The notes under the pieces: generated by a model | Told to the model about the DNA's origin: nothing | Database searches by the model: none | Seen by the model: the letters and a program-made list of their open reading frames with translations, nothing else | NCBI RefSeq assembly: GCF_002746455.1 | Contig: NZ_NWUW01000015.1 | Span: 58,679 to 122,678 of the forward strand | Length of the DNA: 64,000 nucleotides | Origin: Bacillus fungorum | GTDB lineage: Bacteria > Bacillota > Bacilli > Bacillales > Bacillaceae_G | Reading direction: 5' to 3' | Position numbers and translations under genes: made by a program | In this document: positions 54,060 through 63,718 of the stretch, piece after piece | Layout: each line of letters opens with the position of its first letter | Position numbering within the stretch: the first letter of the stretch is position 1

Positions 54060-55343
54060 TTACGGATTAACAGACTCTCCGTCTCCATTCTTTTCAATTG
54101 CAAGCATATTTTTGTCGTACATTTTAAAGAATGGTAGATAAATAAGGAATGATATGACTATATTTATTAAAACTAAAACAACTGCACGCCAATCTCCTCC
54201 TGTAGCTAAATATGCACCAATTGGAGCAGGTAGTGTCCACGGCGGCATAATATGCGTTGGCGTTACAAATCCCATTGCAGTTGCAGAATAAGCTATAGTA
54301 GCTGTTACTAGCGGCGTAATGACGAATGGAATAATTAAAATTGGATTCAAGACAATTGGTAAACCGAATATAACTGGTTCGTTAATGTTAAAAATTCCAG
54401 GCACAATACAACTTCTCGATAATGCTTTCGAATATTTCGATCTACCAAATACAATCATGGCTAATACAAGCCCTAGCGTTGCTCCCGAACCACCAATCCA
54501 AATAAACCATTGATAAAACGGCTCTGGTGCAATGAATGGAAAATGACTTGCCCCACTTGCTACAGCTTCACCGTTCTTCCCTAAATACACATCCCAAAGC
54601 GGCCTTGCGACAGTACCTACAACGGATACACCGTGAATCCCGAAAGACCAGAAAAATGTAATTAAAAATACAGGTATAATAACGCCAAAGTAACTATCGC
54701 CAGCTTTAACTAATGGTGCTGCTAATTTATCCACAACGTAATGTACATCTACTTTAAAAACGACAGTAATAAGGCTCATAATAATAATAACGAAAGCCGC
54801 AGGTATAAGTGCTTCAAACGAACGCGCTACTGACGGTGGTACTTGTTCTGGCATTTTGATCGTTACGTTTTTCTTCTTACAAAATCTTAAAATCTCAACT
54901 GATAAAATAGAAACAATCATTGTCACGAATAATCCATGGCCTCCGAGATTTGTCATCGGAAGCATAAACCCTTTTTTATCAATTAATTCAGGCGTTAATG
55001 TTAATAGCAATGAACATACTGCAAGCTGTGCTCCTGATAAGGCATCTAGCTTATAACTCTTCGCTAAATTATATCCTATTCCAAACGCTATATATAAAGA
55101 CATAATAAACATTGTTAAACGATATGGTATTAATATACTTGTTTGATTCTTTAATGCCCAAACCGATATGAAACTATCTTTCGGTAATGGTGGAAATGCT
55201 ACAATTAAAAAGAAACTTCCAACAATAATAAATGGTAACGCCGAAATAACGCCATCACGGATTGCTTGTAAATGCCTCTGTTCAGAAAGCCTTGCCATCG
55301 GTCCAGATAGATTTTTATCAAGAAACGTGACAAACTTATTCAT
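54060..55343 (-). CDS. PTS lactose/cellobiose-family EIIC permease
   Basis: The 427-residue membrane channel of a phosphotransferase system belongs to the lactose/N,N'-diacetylchitobiose/cellobiose (Lac) family. It has about ten membrane helices. The substrate-site regions are visible: GIHGVSVVGTVARPLWD, the FNINEPVIFGLPIVLNP motif with the key Glu, and FVTPTHIMPPWTLPAPIGAY. GGGGGAAG precedes the ATG. The EIIB gene ends 11 bases upstream. No EIIA gene is seen here, so an EIIA from elsewhere must serve. Chitobiose or a muropeptide-derived disaccharide would fit the operon. Confidence 0.93.
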   Translation of the reverse strand: MNKFVTFLDKNLSGPMARLSEQRHLQAIRDGVISALPFIIVGSFFLIVAFPPLPKDSFISVWALKNQTSILIPYRLTMFIMSLYIAFGIGYNLAKSYKLDALSGAQLAVCSLLLTLTPELIDKKGFMLPMTNLGGHGLFVTMIVSILSVEILRFCKKKNVTIKMPEQVPPSVARSFEALIPAAFVIIIMSLITVVFKVDVHYVVDKLAAPLVKAGDSYFGVIIPVFLITFFWSFGIHGVSVVGTVARPLWDVYLGKNGEAVASGASHFPFIAPEPFYQWFIWIGGSGATLGLVLAMIVFGRSKYSKALSRSCIVPGIFNINEPVIFGLPIVLNPILIIPFVITPLVTATIAYSATAMGFVTPTHIMPPWTLPAPIGAYLATGGDWRAVVLVLINIVISFLIYLPFFKMYDKNMLAIEKNGDGESVNP

Positions 55344-55354
55344 AACGCTTCCCC

Positions 55355-55660
55355 CTAACTAATTAAATCATTTACAGTTTTTAATAAAGTCGGTCCGCCA
55401 AGCGGAGTATATGCTTGCGGCGGAATAATACCACACGGAATAGACTCCTCTTCTGCGAATTTTTTAACTGAATCAAATCGATGTCTTACTTGAGGTGCAA
55501 CCATTACAACGTCCCAGCCATTCTTTACTTCTTCCTCTACCTCATTTGTTCCAATCGCATGCACTTCCATGTTTACACCTTTTTTCTCTGCCTCTTTTTT
55601 TAAAGCGTTTACAACAATTGCACTGGACATTCCTCCAGAACAAACAAACAATACTTTCAT
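55355..55660 (-). CDS. PTS lactose/cellobiose-family EIIB component
   Basis: A 101-residue cytosolic phosphocarrier. Its phosphorylated cysteine is Cys7 in the P-loop LFVCSGGMSSA, and DVVMVAPQVRHRF is the second conserved strand. It is the first gene of the five-gene operon EIIB-EIIC-membrane protein-AnmK-kinase. AGGAGG precedes the ATG. Twin palindromes lie 40 to 115 bases upstream. Confidence 0.93.
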   Translation of the reverse strand: MKVLFVCSGGMSSAIVVNALKKEAEKKGVNMEVHAIGTNEVEEEVKNGWDVVMVAPQVRHRFDSVKKFAEEESIPCGIIPPQAYTPLGGPTLLKTVNDLIS

Positions 55661-55700
55661 TTATTAATCCTCCTATACTTATAATTTATTCCCCTTCAAA

Positions 55701-55774
55701 TGAAAGAAAGTTTCACTTTACTAACAAGCATATGAAGAAGTGAATCGATTTAGTTATAATGAAAGTAAATTTCA
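55701..55774. promoter_or_regulatory. Twin palindromic operators between PTS operon and glycosidase gene
   Basis: TGAAAGAAAGTTTCA at 55701-55715 and TGAAAGTAAATTTCA at 55760-55774 share the 15-bp form TGAAA-N5-TTTCA. They lie between the divergent EIIB and YngK-like genes and could bind one regulator controlling both. No regulator gene is adjacent. Confidence 0.55.
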
Positions 55775-55886
55775 GTAAAAATATTTTTCCTATTAAATTA
55801 ATGTTTCAATATTTATTTTCTCAATTGCAAGGCCAACCCCACCTCAGATAATATATTAGATAATCATATGATAGGGAGGCGTATAA

Positions 55887-57446
55887 ATGATTGTTAAACG
55901 TTTATTAATGATATGTTGTATCGCCATCTTTTTTATTCCTTTCTCTTTCATTTCCCCTCACTCTACTTATGCTGAAGTAAGTACTACGTACAAAAAACAT
56001 GAGTTACGTGCTGTATGGATTGCATCTGTTCTTAATATTGATTGGCCCTCAAAAACTGACTTACCTATCGAAAATCAAAAACAAGAATTTATTAGATTAT
56101 TAGACGATGTAAAAAACACCGGTATGAATGCAGTCGTTGTACAAATAAAACCAACCGCTGATGCTTTTTACCCTTCCCATTACGGTCCTTGGTCTGAATA
56201 CATTACAGGTACACAAGGAAAAGATCCTGGATACGACCCGCTCGCATTTATGATTGAAGAAGCTCATAAAAGAAATATAGAATTCCACGCATGGATTAAT
56301 CCATACAGAATAACGATGAATCACACTGATATAAATCGATTATCAAATAATCACCCTGCAAGACAACATCCCGATTGGGTTGTACCATATGGTGGAAAGT
56401 TATATTACAATCCCGGTATTCCAGAAGTGAAAAAATTTATAACTGAAGGTACTTTAGAAATCGTACAAAATTACGATATTGACGCTTTGCATATGGATGA
56501 TTATTTCTATCCTTATAGAATAGTGGGTGAAGAATTTCCCGATCAAAAAACATTCGAAGCGTATAATAACGGTAGATTTACAAATATAGAGGATTGGAGA
56601 CGTGACAATGTAAATGGACTTGTCAAAGATTTAAATGCTACTATCAAACAAGAAAAATCATACGTAAAGTTTGGCATTAGCCCATTTGGCGTATGGCGAA
56701 ATATAGCTGATGATTCGACTGGCTCTAACACAACTGCTGGCCAAAGAAACTTTGATGATCTTTATGCTGATACACGTGAGTGGATACAAAAAGGTTACAT
56801 TGACTACATTACACCGCAAATATATTGGAATATAGGTTTCACTCCCGCTGCGTATGACATATTAGTAGATTGGTGGATAAAAGAAACAAATAATAAACCA
56901 ATTCACCTATACATCGGTCAGGCAGCCTATAAAATTAATAATAACTCTGTCCCCGCCTGGTTTGATCCGGAAGAATATCCAAGACAGATTGCATTAAACC
57001 GGCTATATCCTGAAATAAAAGGTAGTATGCATTTTAGCTTAAAAGACATTAATAACAATCCACTCGGAGTTAAAGATAGACTCACAAACGACATATATAA
57101 ACATCCTGCATTAATCCCGCCTATGCCTTGGCTTGATCACAATCCACTAAAACAACCAACTTTAAAAGGTGCTATTCCAAGAGAGGAAGGTATTGCTGTA
57201 GGTATCATTGATAATAGAGAGAATGATTCTGCTTATTATGCCATTTACCGCGTGGATGGAAAAAAGAAAGTGGATATACAAAATCCCAAAAATTTACTTA
57301 CTACTGTAAGAAAAACAAAACTTGGAGAAATTTATATAGATAAAACAGTTATTTCTGGAGAAACGTATACGTATGTAGTAACAGCAGTTGATCGATTGCA
57401 TAATGAAAGTATTGCTTCTGGTTATACTACTGTTAAAGCAAAATAA
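55887..57446 (+). CDS. Secreted glycoside hydrolase-like protein (GHL10/YngK family)
   Basis: The 519-residue product has a signal peptide (RLLMICCIAIFFIPFSF...TYAEVS). A TIM-barrel domain of the DUF187/GHL10 family follows at about 35-370: HELRAVWIASVLNIDWPS, AVVVQIKPTADAFYPSHY, DALHMDDYFYPYRI with the likely catalytic Asp pair, and YIDYITPQIYWNIGF. A C-terminal fibronectin III-like domain occupies about 415-519. It resembles YngK of B. subtilis. Its opposite neighbours are PTS and amino-sugar kinase genes, so it may release wall or chitin oligosaccharides. GGGAGGCG precedes the ATG. Confidence 0.9.
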   Translation: MIVKRLLMICCIAIFFIPFSFISPHSTYAEVSTTYKKHELRAVWIASVLNIDWPSKTDLPIENQKQEFIRLLDDVKNTGMNAVVVQIKPTADAFYPSHYGPWSEYITGTQGKDPGYDPLAFMIEEAHKRNIEFHAWINPYRITMNHTDINRLSNNHPARQHPDWVVPYGGKLYYNPGIPEVKKFITEGTLEIVQNYDIDALHMDDYFYPYRIVGEEFPDQKTFEAYNNGRFTNIEDWRRDNVNGLVKDLNATIKQEKSYVKFGISPFGVWRNIADDSTGSNTTAGQRNFDDLYADTREWIQKGYIDYITPQIYWNIGFTPAAYDILVDWWIKETNNKPIHLYIGQAAYKINNNSVPAWFDPEEYPRQIALNRLYPEIKGSMHFSLKDINNNPLGVKDRLTNDIYKHPALIPPMPWLDHNPLKQPTLKGAIPREEGIAVGIIDNRENDSAYYAIYRVDGKKKVDIQNPKNLLTTVRKTKLGEIYIDKTVISGETYTYVVTAVDRLHNESIASGYTTVKAK

Positions 57447-57461
57447 CAGCTAATAAAAAAT

Positions 57462-57494
57462 GCCTTAAAGCTAAGTATTTTATAGCTTTAAGGC
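57462..57494. terminator. Convergent terminator
   Basis: Perfect 12-bp stem GCCTTAAAGCTA / TAGCTTTAAGGC with a 9-nt loop, followed by GCCTTTTTTATT on the plus strand. Confidence 0.82.
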
Positions 57495-57501
57495 GCCTTT
57501 T

Positions 57502-58335
57502 TTATTTATTTTTAAACTTCTCAGTCGCTGCTCTCATCTTCACATTCAAATCGTGATCAATCGAGTCACGAATATCTCGCTCTACTTCTTCCATTTCTTT
57601 TTGGAAATTTTGCAAGTAGATTTTTAATTCTTCTTCTTTTTCTGGTCGTTGTGAAGGCGGTAATTGTACGACTAACGATAGCATCGCTGTTAAATCTTTC
57701 ATTAAGAACGTTTCAAGTTTATGTTGTTGTTCAAACATACGCTGTTCCTGATAATACGGCAAGGCATTTAATACTGAAATTGTAATATCATCAACGGTTC
57801 GTTGTAATGAAGGATTTATTGAGCGTTTATACGCTTGAATTGTATTTAATGCGTCTGGATATCGATCATAAAAATACAATTTATAAAACGATAAGTCTGT
57901 CGGCTTTACTGTTTGCTGCGTTTCTTGTCTTAAGAAATCTTTTACTTTCATCGCCGCTACATCAATATCTTCATTTGTAAGTTTTTTCGTTGTTTTTGCC
58001 ATTACATGTACTTTTTTCTGTTTTTCTTTCGGTAACATTGAGAATACTTGCTCTCTCGTACGTTGACCTGATGCACAGAAAAGAGTGTTTAATATATGTT
58101 GTTCTTTCTTTCCTTCCGTACGAATCCAGCGATAAAAGAGTGGATGTTGTGTAAATTCTTGTAGAAACGGTAATGATTTATTCGATAACTTATCTAAAGA
58201 ATCATGTGCTCTTTTATAAGGCTTCGTCCATGAAAAATACAGTTTCCGTCCGAAATATACGACTAAAACAACGACAGTAAATGCGATTAAAAGCAATGTA
58301 CCAAGTAATAATAGTACGGTTTGAATGAAACTCAT
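57502..58335 (-). CDS. Membrane-anchored coiled-coil protein, TelA partner
   Basis: This 277-residue protein has one N-terminal membrane helix (about 6-28) followed by a mostly helical cytoplasmic part with a coiled-coil-like end (KEEELKIYLQNFQKEMEEVE). No family was recognised. It follows the TelA-like gene by 24 bases, so they form an operon, analogous to the xpaC-yaaN type pairings in Bacillus where a TelA protein has a membrane partner. GAGGAGGTG precedes the ATG. A role in envelope stress is only suggested by this pairing. Confidence 0.75.
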   Translation of the reverse strand: MSFIQTVLLLLGTLLLIAFTVVVLVVYFGRKLYFSWTKPYKRAHDSLDKLSNKSLPFLQEFTQHPLFYRWIRTEGKKEQHILNTLFCASGQRTREQVFSMLPKEKQKKVHVMAKTTKKLTNEDIDVAAMKVKDFLRQETQQTVKPTDLSFYKLYFYDRYPDALNTIQAYKRSINPSLQRTVDDITISVLNALPYYQEQRMFEQQHKLETFLMKDLTAMLSLVVQLPPSQRPEKEEELKIYLQNFQKEMEEVERDIRDSIDHDLNVKMRAATEKFKNK

Positions 58336-58359
58336 TTGTTCACCTCCTCTAATAATCTG

Positions 58360-59472
58360 TTATTTCCTTGGACGCTGAATAAGTTTCTGCTTCATCTCAT
58401 CATTAAATGTGTCTAGTTCAATAACGAACTTCTTACTTGACTCGATAATACGTTCTGATGATTTCTCAGAAGCTTCAATCGCAGCAAATACATTTTGGAA
58501 TGATTCACGTAATTTATCCATGCTAATCGCAGGATTTTCAAGAAGTTTTGTTGTTTCTTCTGTATTTTGTTTTAATGCTTGTGAGTTACTTAATACCATT
58601 GATTCAATTGCTTCATTTGTCGCATTCACTGCATCAATTGTTTTGCGTTGATTTGTTAATGCTAGCTGGATAGCAGCTGAAACTGTTACAACGTTTTGCG
58701 TCATCGTAATTGCATTACGTATTGCCTCTGTTAACTTTTCATTATTTTTTTTAATAATGTCTACAGATGCGATAGATTGTAATAACACACTTTTCGCTTG
58801 CTGCATATTACGTGTACGTACAAGAATCTTTTCTAACGCATCGTTAATTAACGGAATATCTCTTTGACGTTCTGGATTTTGTTTCTCAGCTTCCAACATG
58901 CCAGCAAGTTTTTTCCCTAAGTATACTTGTTTATCAAGAGCGTGAATTTTATCGTGCGACTGTTCTTTTAACATTTCAAGGCCTACTGTATCCTCTTGTA
59001 AGTTGTCACGGCCAATTAGAAGGGATCTAATAATTTCCTCGATTTGTTTATCTATAGATTGGTATTTATGCACGTATGTTTCAAGTGGGTTTTTCTTGAA
59101 TACTTTAAACATTATTTTTTTCATACCACTTGCTTTTAATGAATTGGGATCAAGCTCCGATACCACTTTGCGCAATTCTAACAGTGTATTTGGAATTTCC
59201 TCGTTCTTTCCATTCATCATCGCTGTTACAGGACGTTTTAATGCTGACAACGTTTGTCCTGCTGCTTGTTGTTCTTTATCCCCTAAATCACCTAGCTGAG
59301 ACAATACTTTTGATAAATCTGTATTTTGCTCACTATTTAATTTTTGTACATAAAGATCAGCTTCTTTATTCAGTTCCTCTAACTCTTCATCTTTTATAAC
59401 TGTATCAACTACTACTTCTACATTATTATCTTTCACAATCGATACAGGTTCTTTTTTCTCGAGTTCAGTCAA
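58360..59472 (-). CDS. TelA/KlaA family toxic-anion-resistance-like protein
   Basis: I choose a TTG start at 59472 (370 aa) because AAAGGAG lies eight bases before it. An in-frame ATG at 59544 would add 24 residues without a site. The protein is almost entirely helical. It carries TelA-family features such as GKKLAGMLEAEKQNPERQRD and LTNQRKTIDAVNATNEAIE near the C-terminus. Homologues are linked to tellurite resistance, lantibiotic tolerance and envelope stress, with no proven mechanism. It is the first gene of a two-gene operon with the membrane coiled-coil protein. Confidence 0.9.
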   Translation of the reverse strand: MTELEKKEPVSIVKDNNVEVVVDTVIKDEELEELNKEADLYVQKLNSEQNTDLSKVLSQLGDLGDKEQQAAGQTLSALKRPVTAMMNGKNEEIPNTLLELRKVVSELDPNSLKASGMKKIMFKVFKKNPLETYVHKYQSIDKQIEEIIRSLLIGRDNLQEDTVGLEMLKEQSHDKIHALDKQVYLGKKLAGMLEAEKQNPERQRDIPLINDALEKILVRTRNMQQAKSVLLQSIASVDIIKKNNEKLTEAIRNAITMTQNVVTVSAAIQLALTNQRKTIDAVNATNEAIESMVLSNSQALKQNTEETTKLLENPAISMDKLRESFQNVFAAIEASEKSSERIIESSKKFVIELDTFNDEMKQKLIQRPRK

Positions 59473-59777
59473 CAAAATCGCTCCTTTATTTATATGTGCG
59501 AATTTATTTGCACTATATATTTCATCTAATTCATCGAATTCCACTTGTTTGAAACCGATTTTTCAAGAAATACCTGCATATGCAGTCATTCCCTGTTTCT
59601 TACTATAAGTATACCTGTAATCAACATTATTTTCCTCAGACTTAAGACCTAGAGAACAACATGCTGAAGGCGGATTCTTCGTATGTTACGTATATTAATT
59701 ATGTTATTTCTATCTTTCTGTACGCAATCTTTTGACATACACCCTTTTTCAATGTGATAATTATATTGCGCTCACTC

Positions 59778-60371
59778 CTATTTCTTCTTACGGGCTACAA
59801 ATGCTCCATTTTGAAATGCCAATAACACCGTTTCAAACATTTCATCTTCTTCAATCATTTTTATAAACTCAGCTAATTCACTCGCATGAGAAGTTGCATT
59901 ATCGACAACAAGAAGCCCCTTTGGTTGTAAAGTACGTTTTATATGCTCAAGCCACCACATGTATTGCGTACGCTCTGAATCTAGGAAAATAAAATCAAAT
60001 GAAAAATCTAGTTGCGAATCTAAAAATGCCCCTGCTTCTTGATTATGAACATCAATCCTCTGTAGTAGGTTTGCCTTTTCAAAATTGACAAGTGCCTCTC
60101 CAACTCGTTCTGAAGAAAGCTCTACAGTTGTTACATTTCCATTTGTTTCTTCTACCGCATTAGCTAACCACAATGTAGAATAACCATTAGAAGTTCCGAT
60201 TTCTAAAATATTTTTTGCGCTACATCCTTTTACTAAAATTGATAAAAATTGCCCCATCTCACGAGAAATATTACGTAATTTTTCTTCCCTTGTTTTTTTA
60301 TTTCGATCATGCTCTTCTCCATATTGTTCAAGTTGAAATAATAATGAATCTAACGTATCCATTCTTTTCAT
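59778..60371 (-). CDS. SAM-dependent O-methyltransferase (family 3)
   Basis: A 197-residue methyltransferase of the catechol/caffeoyl-CoA O-methyltransferase family. Motif I is ILEIGTSNGYSTLWLA, the acidic residue follows in VTTVELSS, and the metal-binding region is FIFLDSERTQYMWWLEH with VVDNATSH. The substrate is unknown. Proteins of this type also act on tRNA (TrmR) in Bacillus, but the length and wording here are not decisive. Start at 60371 with GGAAAGG nearby. Monocistronic. Confidence 0.85.
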   Translation of the reverse strand: MKRMDTLDSLLFQLEQYGEEHDRNKKTREEKLRNISREMGQFLSILVKGCSAKNILEIGTSNGYSTLWLANAVEETNGNVTTVELSSERVGEALVNFEKANLLQRIDVHNQEAGAFLDSQLDFSFDFIFLDSERTQYMWWLEHIKRTLQPKGLLVVDNATSHASELAEFIKMIEEDEMFETVLLAFQNGAFVARKKK

Positions 60372-60674
60372 CGCCTTTCCAAAGCAATATGATGAAAAAG
60401 CTCTTGCTGCCCGTCTACTTTCATTATATGCGAAATGAAAACCTTTTTCTCGCTATATGACAAAGATTTAAAATTTTTTATAGCATATTGTTTCGTTTTT
60501 TGGTAAAGTTAATTTCTACGTGCAATTATTCCATTCATACTATTTTTAATTCAATTGCAGTTGTTAAATAATATAAACCTCATTTAAATGAATCGGTATT
60601 TCAAATTCAATTAAGCGCCCTTTCCGGACGCATTTTCTTTTGTTTATATATTTCTTGAAGAAAGGATGCTTACA

Positions 60675-60833
60675 ATGAACGTGATTAGCTTAGATGCTGC
60701 TCGAAAGCGAAAACAGCATAAAAAATTAATGATTACTATACCGATTATTTCACGTATTTATGAAGAAGATGGGGAAATTAAATTTGAGGTATCCGGCGAA
60801 AAAGATGTACCTCTTGAAATGTTAGAGAAATAA
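60675..60833 (+). CDS. Small hypothetical protein (52 aa)
   Basis: A 52-residue frame with AAAGGATG at good distance before its ATG. It starts MNVISLDAARKRKQHKKLMI and continues with a beta-like, acidic second half EEDGEIKFEVSGEKDVPLEM. It ends at a strong terminator. The N-terminal ISLDAARKRK pattern is common in small Firmicute proteins of unknown role. No family name can be given. Confidence 0.72.
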   Translation: MNVISLDAARKRKQHKKLMITIPIISRIYEEDGEIKFEVSGEKDVPLEMLEK

Positions 60834-60834
60834 T

Positions 60835-60870
60835 AAAAAAGACGCGCTTCTAAAGAAATGCGTCTTTTTT
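60835..60870. terminator. Convergent terminator
   Basis: Perfect 11-bp stem AAAAAAGACGC / GCGTCTTTTTT between the 52-aa gene and the sigma-factor pseudogene. Confidence 0.8.
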
Positions 60871-61740
60871 TATACTATTACATTTAAGTGCATAAGTTTT
60901 TCCGGATTAACCATCATATAAATGTTTGTGATTTTTTCATTCTCAAATGTAAATGAAAGCACATAAGTCACTTTATTTTTCACTTTAACGATAACACCTG
61001 GGGCACCATTTACTATCTTATAATCAACATTGTACTCTGCCGGGAATTTCTTCCCAATTCCAAAGAATAAACGTATAATTCTATCTGCAGAATAGATTGG
61101 ATGAATTGCAGTTGTAACTTTACCTCCACCATCTGCTTTCAATATTGCATCTGTTTTTAATACTTCTAACATGCCTTGCGCATCACCACACTGTAATGAT
61201 GATACAAACTTTTCCACATAAGCAGTCATTTTCTTCGTACTTAATTTTGACTGCTTCGGCTTATCCAAAATACTTTTCCGTGCGCGTTGAAAAATTTTTC
61301 GGCAATTCACACTACTCTTATCAACAATTGAAGCGATTTCTTCGTAGTCATAACTGAAAACCTCTCTTAATATGAAAACAACCCTTTCTACCTCAGACAG
61401 TTGTTGTAAAAGTAATAAATATGCTGTAGAACATTGATTCTTTCATTACAAATGACTCTGATGGGTCAGCAGCCTCTTCTACAAATGGCTCTGGTAACCA
61501 CATTCCTACATATACGTTCCGTTTATGCGCTGCCGAACGTAATTTATCAATTGAGCGATTCGTTACCATTTTACATAAATATGCTTTCATATTTTCTATA
61601 GATTGAACGTCCTCTATATTATTTAGCGAGATAAAAACGTCATGAACGATATCCTCAGCATCCATAACACTCCCAAGGATTCTATATGCTAACGAAAATA
61701 ATAATGGTTGATACGCTTCATATAATTGCTCCGTTTCCAT
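60870..61740 (-). pseudogene. Frameshifted SigJ-like ECF sigma factor with SnoaL-type C-terminal domain
   Basis: Two frames together spell one protein of about 290 residues. From the ATG at 61740 region 2 reads LYEAYQPLLFSLAYRILGSV, then DAEDIVHDVFISLNNIED and NRSIDKLRSAAHKR. Near 61425 the frame breaks after KESM. In the other frame region 4 continues as STAYLLLLQQLSEVERVVFI, LREVFSYDYEEIASIVDKSS and NCRKIFQRARK. It ends with a SnoaL/NTF2-like domain typical of SigJ-type ECF41 sigma factors. One extra T at ATGTTCTACAGC would explain the break. It could be a real mutation or a sequencing error. Confidence 0.85.
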
Positions 61741-63028
61741 GATGAATCACCTCACTTTCGTATTGCTTTAAGATGTGTAACGCTGCACGTTTTCCGCTTG
61801 CTACCGCAGCATCAGCTAATATTTCATCACGCCCTGCCCAATCTCCTGCAACATAAACACCTGGCATTTCAGGAATATTAGGACCTGGGGTTTCAACTCG
61901 GTTAATATGAGGAAAATCATATACTACCGTTATTGTCGGTAAATATTGCTGTGCAACAACTTCTCTTTTCCAATTTGGATGTAACAAATCCATCGTACTT
62001 TCTAACTGTTCTTTATCTTCATGAGTATGTTTCATCTCTAGTGCAGGATTATGGTACTTAATTAGACTCACTGCAATTGATCCATCATCACTTAATTTAG
62101 CTGCTCTTGATTGATTCGTGAAAAATATAGGTTGATCTAACCCTAATGCAAATTGATGTGTAGGATTAAGTAATCGTCTCAAGCCAATATCTAATGCAGC
62201 AACAGTAACCGGTACCGATTGTTCACTCCATCTATGCAAACTTGTTTCTTCTGCACCTTTTATTATGTTGCAAGCTTCTTTCGGTGGAGTCGTCACAATG
62301 ACTGTACCTACTTCAAATACCTCATCGTCAAAACAATATATTCTTTGTTTATCTTCGTAGTTCTCTATTTCCAAAACATGCTTTTTAGCCAAAAATTGCA
62401 CCCCGACATGATTCGCTATGTCTCTTAATTTTGTTATTATTGTCTCCCAGCCACCATCTACATAAAATAACCCTTCTTTTATTGAAAGCTGTATTTGCTT
62501 TAGTACAGATGATGCTAATTGTATTGTAGGAGCAAACGTATATGTTGTTGTTCGGCATAATGCATAAAATATATTTCGAACCATTGGATCTTTTATTTCA
62601 TTTTCTATCCATGTAGTTAGACTCATTTTTGGAACTTCTCCTACATCTAAATTCCCTAAACGAATCATAAGACGTGAAAATTGTACTTTTGTAGACCACG
62701 AAAGTAATGGTGTTGATAAAATTGAGCGAAAATCTGTTGGGATGGTGAATATATCCCCTTTCCATATTCCATGTGCTTTTGTAGATGGTATTCCACCCGG
62801 TAGATTCATACCGAGCTCATTAAAAGTTAAAAATGCTGTTCCACCTCTATATAAGGCGTGTGCACCAAGATTCATACAGATCCCCTTTTTATTTATAGTC
62901 ATCCCTCGACCACCAAAGCGACTGGATTTTTCTAATACAATCACTTTTCTTCCAGCTTTCGCTAAATATATAGATGCTGTTAATCCAGCAAGGCCACCAC
63001 CAACAATTGCTACATCAAATTTCTTCAT
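61718..63028 (-). CDS. FAD-dependent oxidoreductase, phytoene-desaturase-like
   Basis: The start at 63028 (436 aa) is chosen because AAGGAGGG precedes it. An in-frame upstream start would add 31 residues. The FAD-binding Rossmann motif is GGGLAGLTASIYLAKAGRK at the N-terminus, followed by SSRFGGRGMTINKKG. The C-terminal FAD motif is PGVYVAGDWAGRDEILAD, and so it belongs to the phytoene desaturase/monoamine oxidase-like group. The substrate is unknown. Its 3' end overlaps the start of the SigJ-like gene by 23 bases. In SigJ-type systems such oxidoreductases are frequent partners, so co-expression is likely. Confidence 0.88.
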   Translation of the reverse strand: MKKFDVAIVGGGLAGLTASIYLAKAGRKVIVLEKSSRFGGRGMTINKKGICMNLGAHALYRGGTAFLTFNELGMNLPGGIPSTKAHGIWKGDIFTIPTDFRSILSTPLLSWSTKVQFSRLMIRLGNLDVGEVPKMSLTTWIENEIKDPMVRNIFYALCRTTTYTFAPTIQLASSVLKQIQLSIKEGLFYVDGGWETIITKLRDIANHVGVQFLAKKHVLEIENYEDKQRIYCFDDEVFEVGTVIVTTPPKEACNIIKGAEETSLHRWSEQSVPVTVAALDIGLRRLLNPTHQFALGLDQPIFFTNQSRAAKLSDDGSIAVSLIKYHNPALEMKHTHEDKEQLESTMDLLHPNWKREVVAQQYLPTITVVYDFPHINRVETPGPNIPEMPGVYVAGDWAGRDEILADAAVASGKRAALHILKQYESEVIHHGNGAII

Positions 63029-63550
63029 AATAAAATCCCTCCTTATCCATTCTACATACAAGACGAACGATTTAGGAAGGATGTGACATTCAGTTACACA
63101 TAATTTATTTCTCCTAACCATTTTATTGCAGTATCAACTGTCCAACAGTTACAACTTCTACAAACAAACTTATTTACATAATTATATTATTGTCCAATCC
63201 ATTACATGCTGATGCCAAAATTCTCTTTCTTCTTCACTCATTCCTCCTATTATTTTTGAAAAATCTATTTTTCTATCAAATGAGTCTTATCTTTCCACTA
63301 CGGTAATCGGTCCGCTTGTAAACTGTAATCAAAACCGCGAAATAAAAAACCAGTCAACTCCGATTTACTCAACAACAAAATCTATACTATAATAATTCTT
63401 ATTAATCCCCTCCTTATTGGAAATATTAATTTATATCAAAAATAAATAACTATTTATCTCCTTGGAAAATACCTAGGAGATTTTTTATCGTAACAATTAA
63501 TAGAGTACATACATATAATATTTATATATTTAATTGGAGGTGATAGTACT
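63029..63550. other. Intergenic region with one hairpin
   Basis: About 520 bases, no gene found. It contains the promoter of the oxidoreductase. At 63456-63481 there is a hairpin ATCTCCTTGG / CCTAGGAGAT (one mismatch) followed by TTTTTTATCG on the plus strand, which looks like a terminator without an upstream plus-strand gene. Confidence 0.45.
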
Positions 63551-63718
63551 ATGAGTAATTATAACTATCGAAAAAACTACTCTCATAATAAAAATAGTAG
63601 TTCATCAACATCCTCTCAGTCTTCGAACGCTCAATCTTCCAATTCCCAATCACAAAGAGATTTGGCTGATCAAGGTTATGTAAAGAAAAAAGGATGTAAC
63701 TGCAATAAAAACAAATAG
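63551..63718 (+). CDS. Ser/Asn/Gln-rich small protein (55 aa)
   Basis: A 55-residue frame with TTGGAGGTGAT at ideal spacing before the ATG. The N-terminus is MSNYNYRKNYSHNKN, then a low-complexity Ser/Gln/Asn stretch, then RDLADQGYVKKKGCNCNKNK with a CNC motif. Composition resembles small spore coat or exosporium proteins. No signal peptide or membrane helix. Unknown family. Confidence 0.7.
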   Translation: MSNYNYRKNYSHNKNSSSSTSSQSSNAQSSNSQSQRDLADQGYVKKKGCNCNKNK

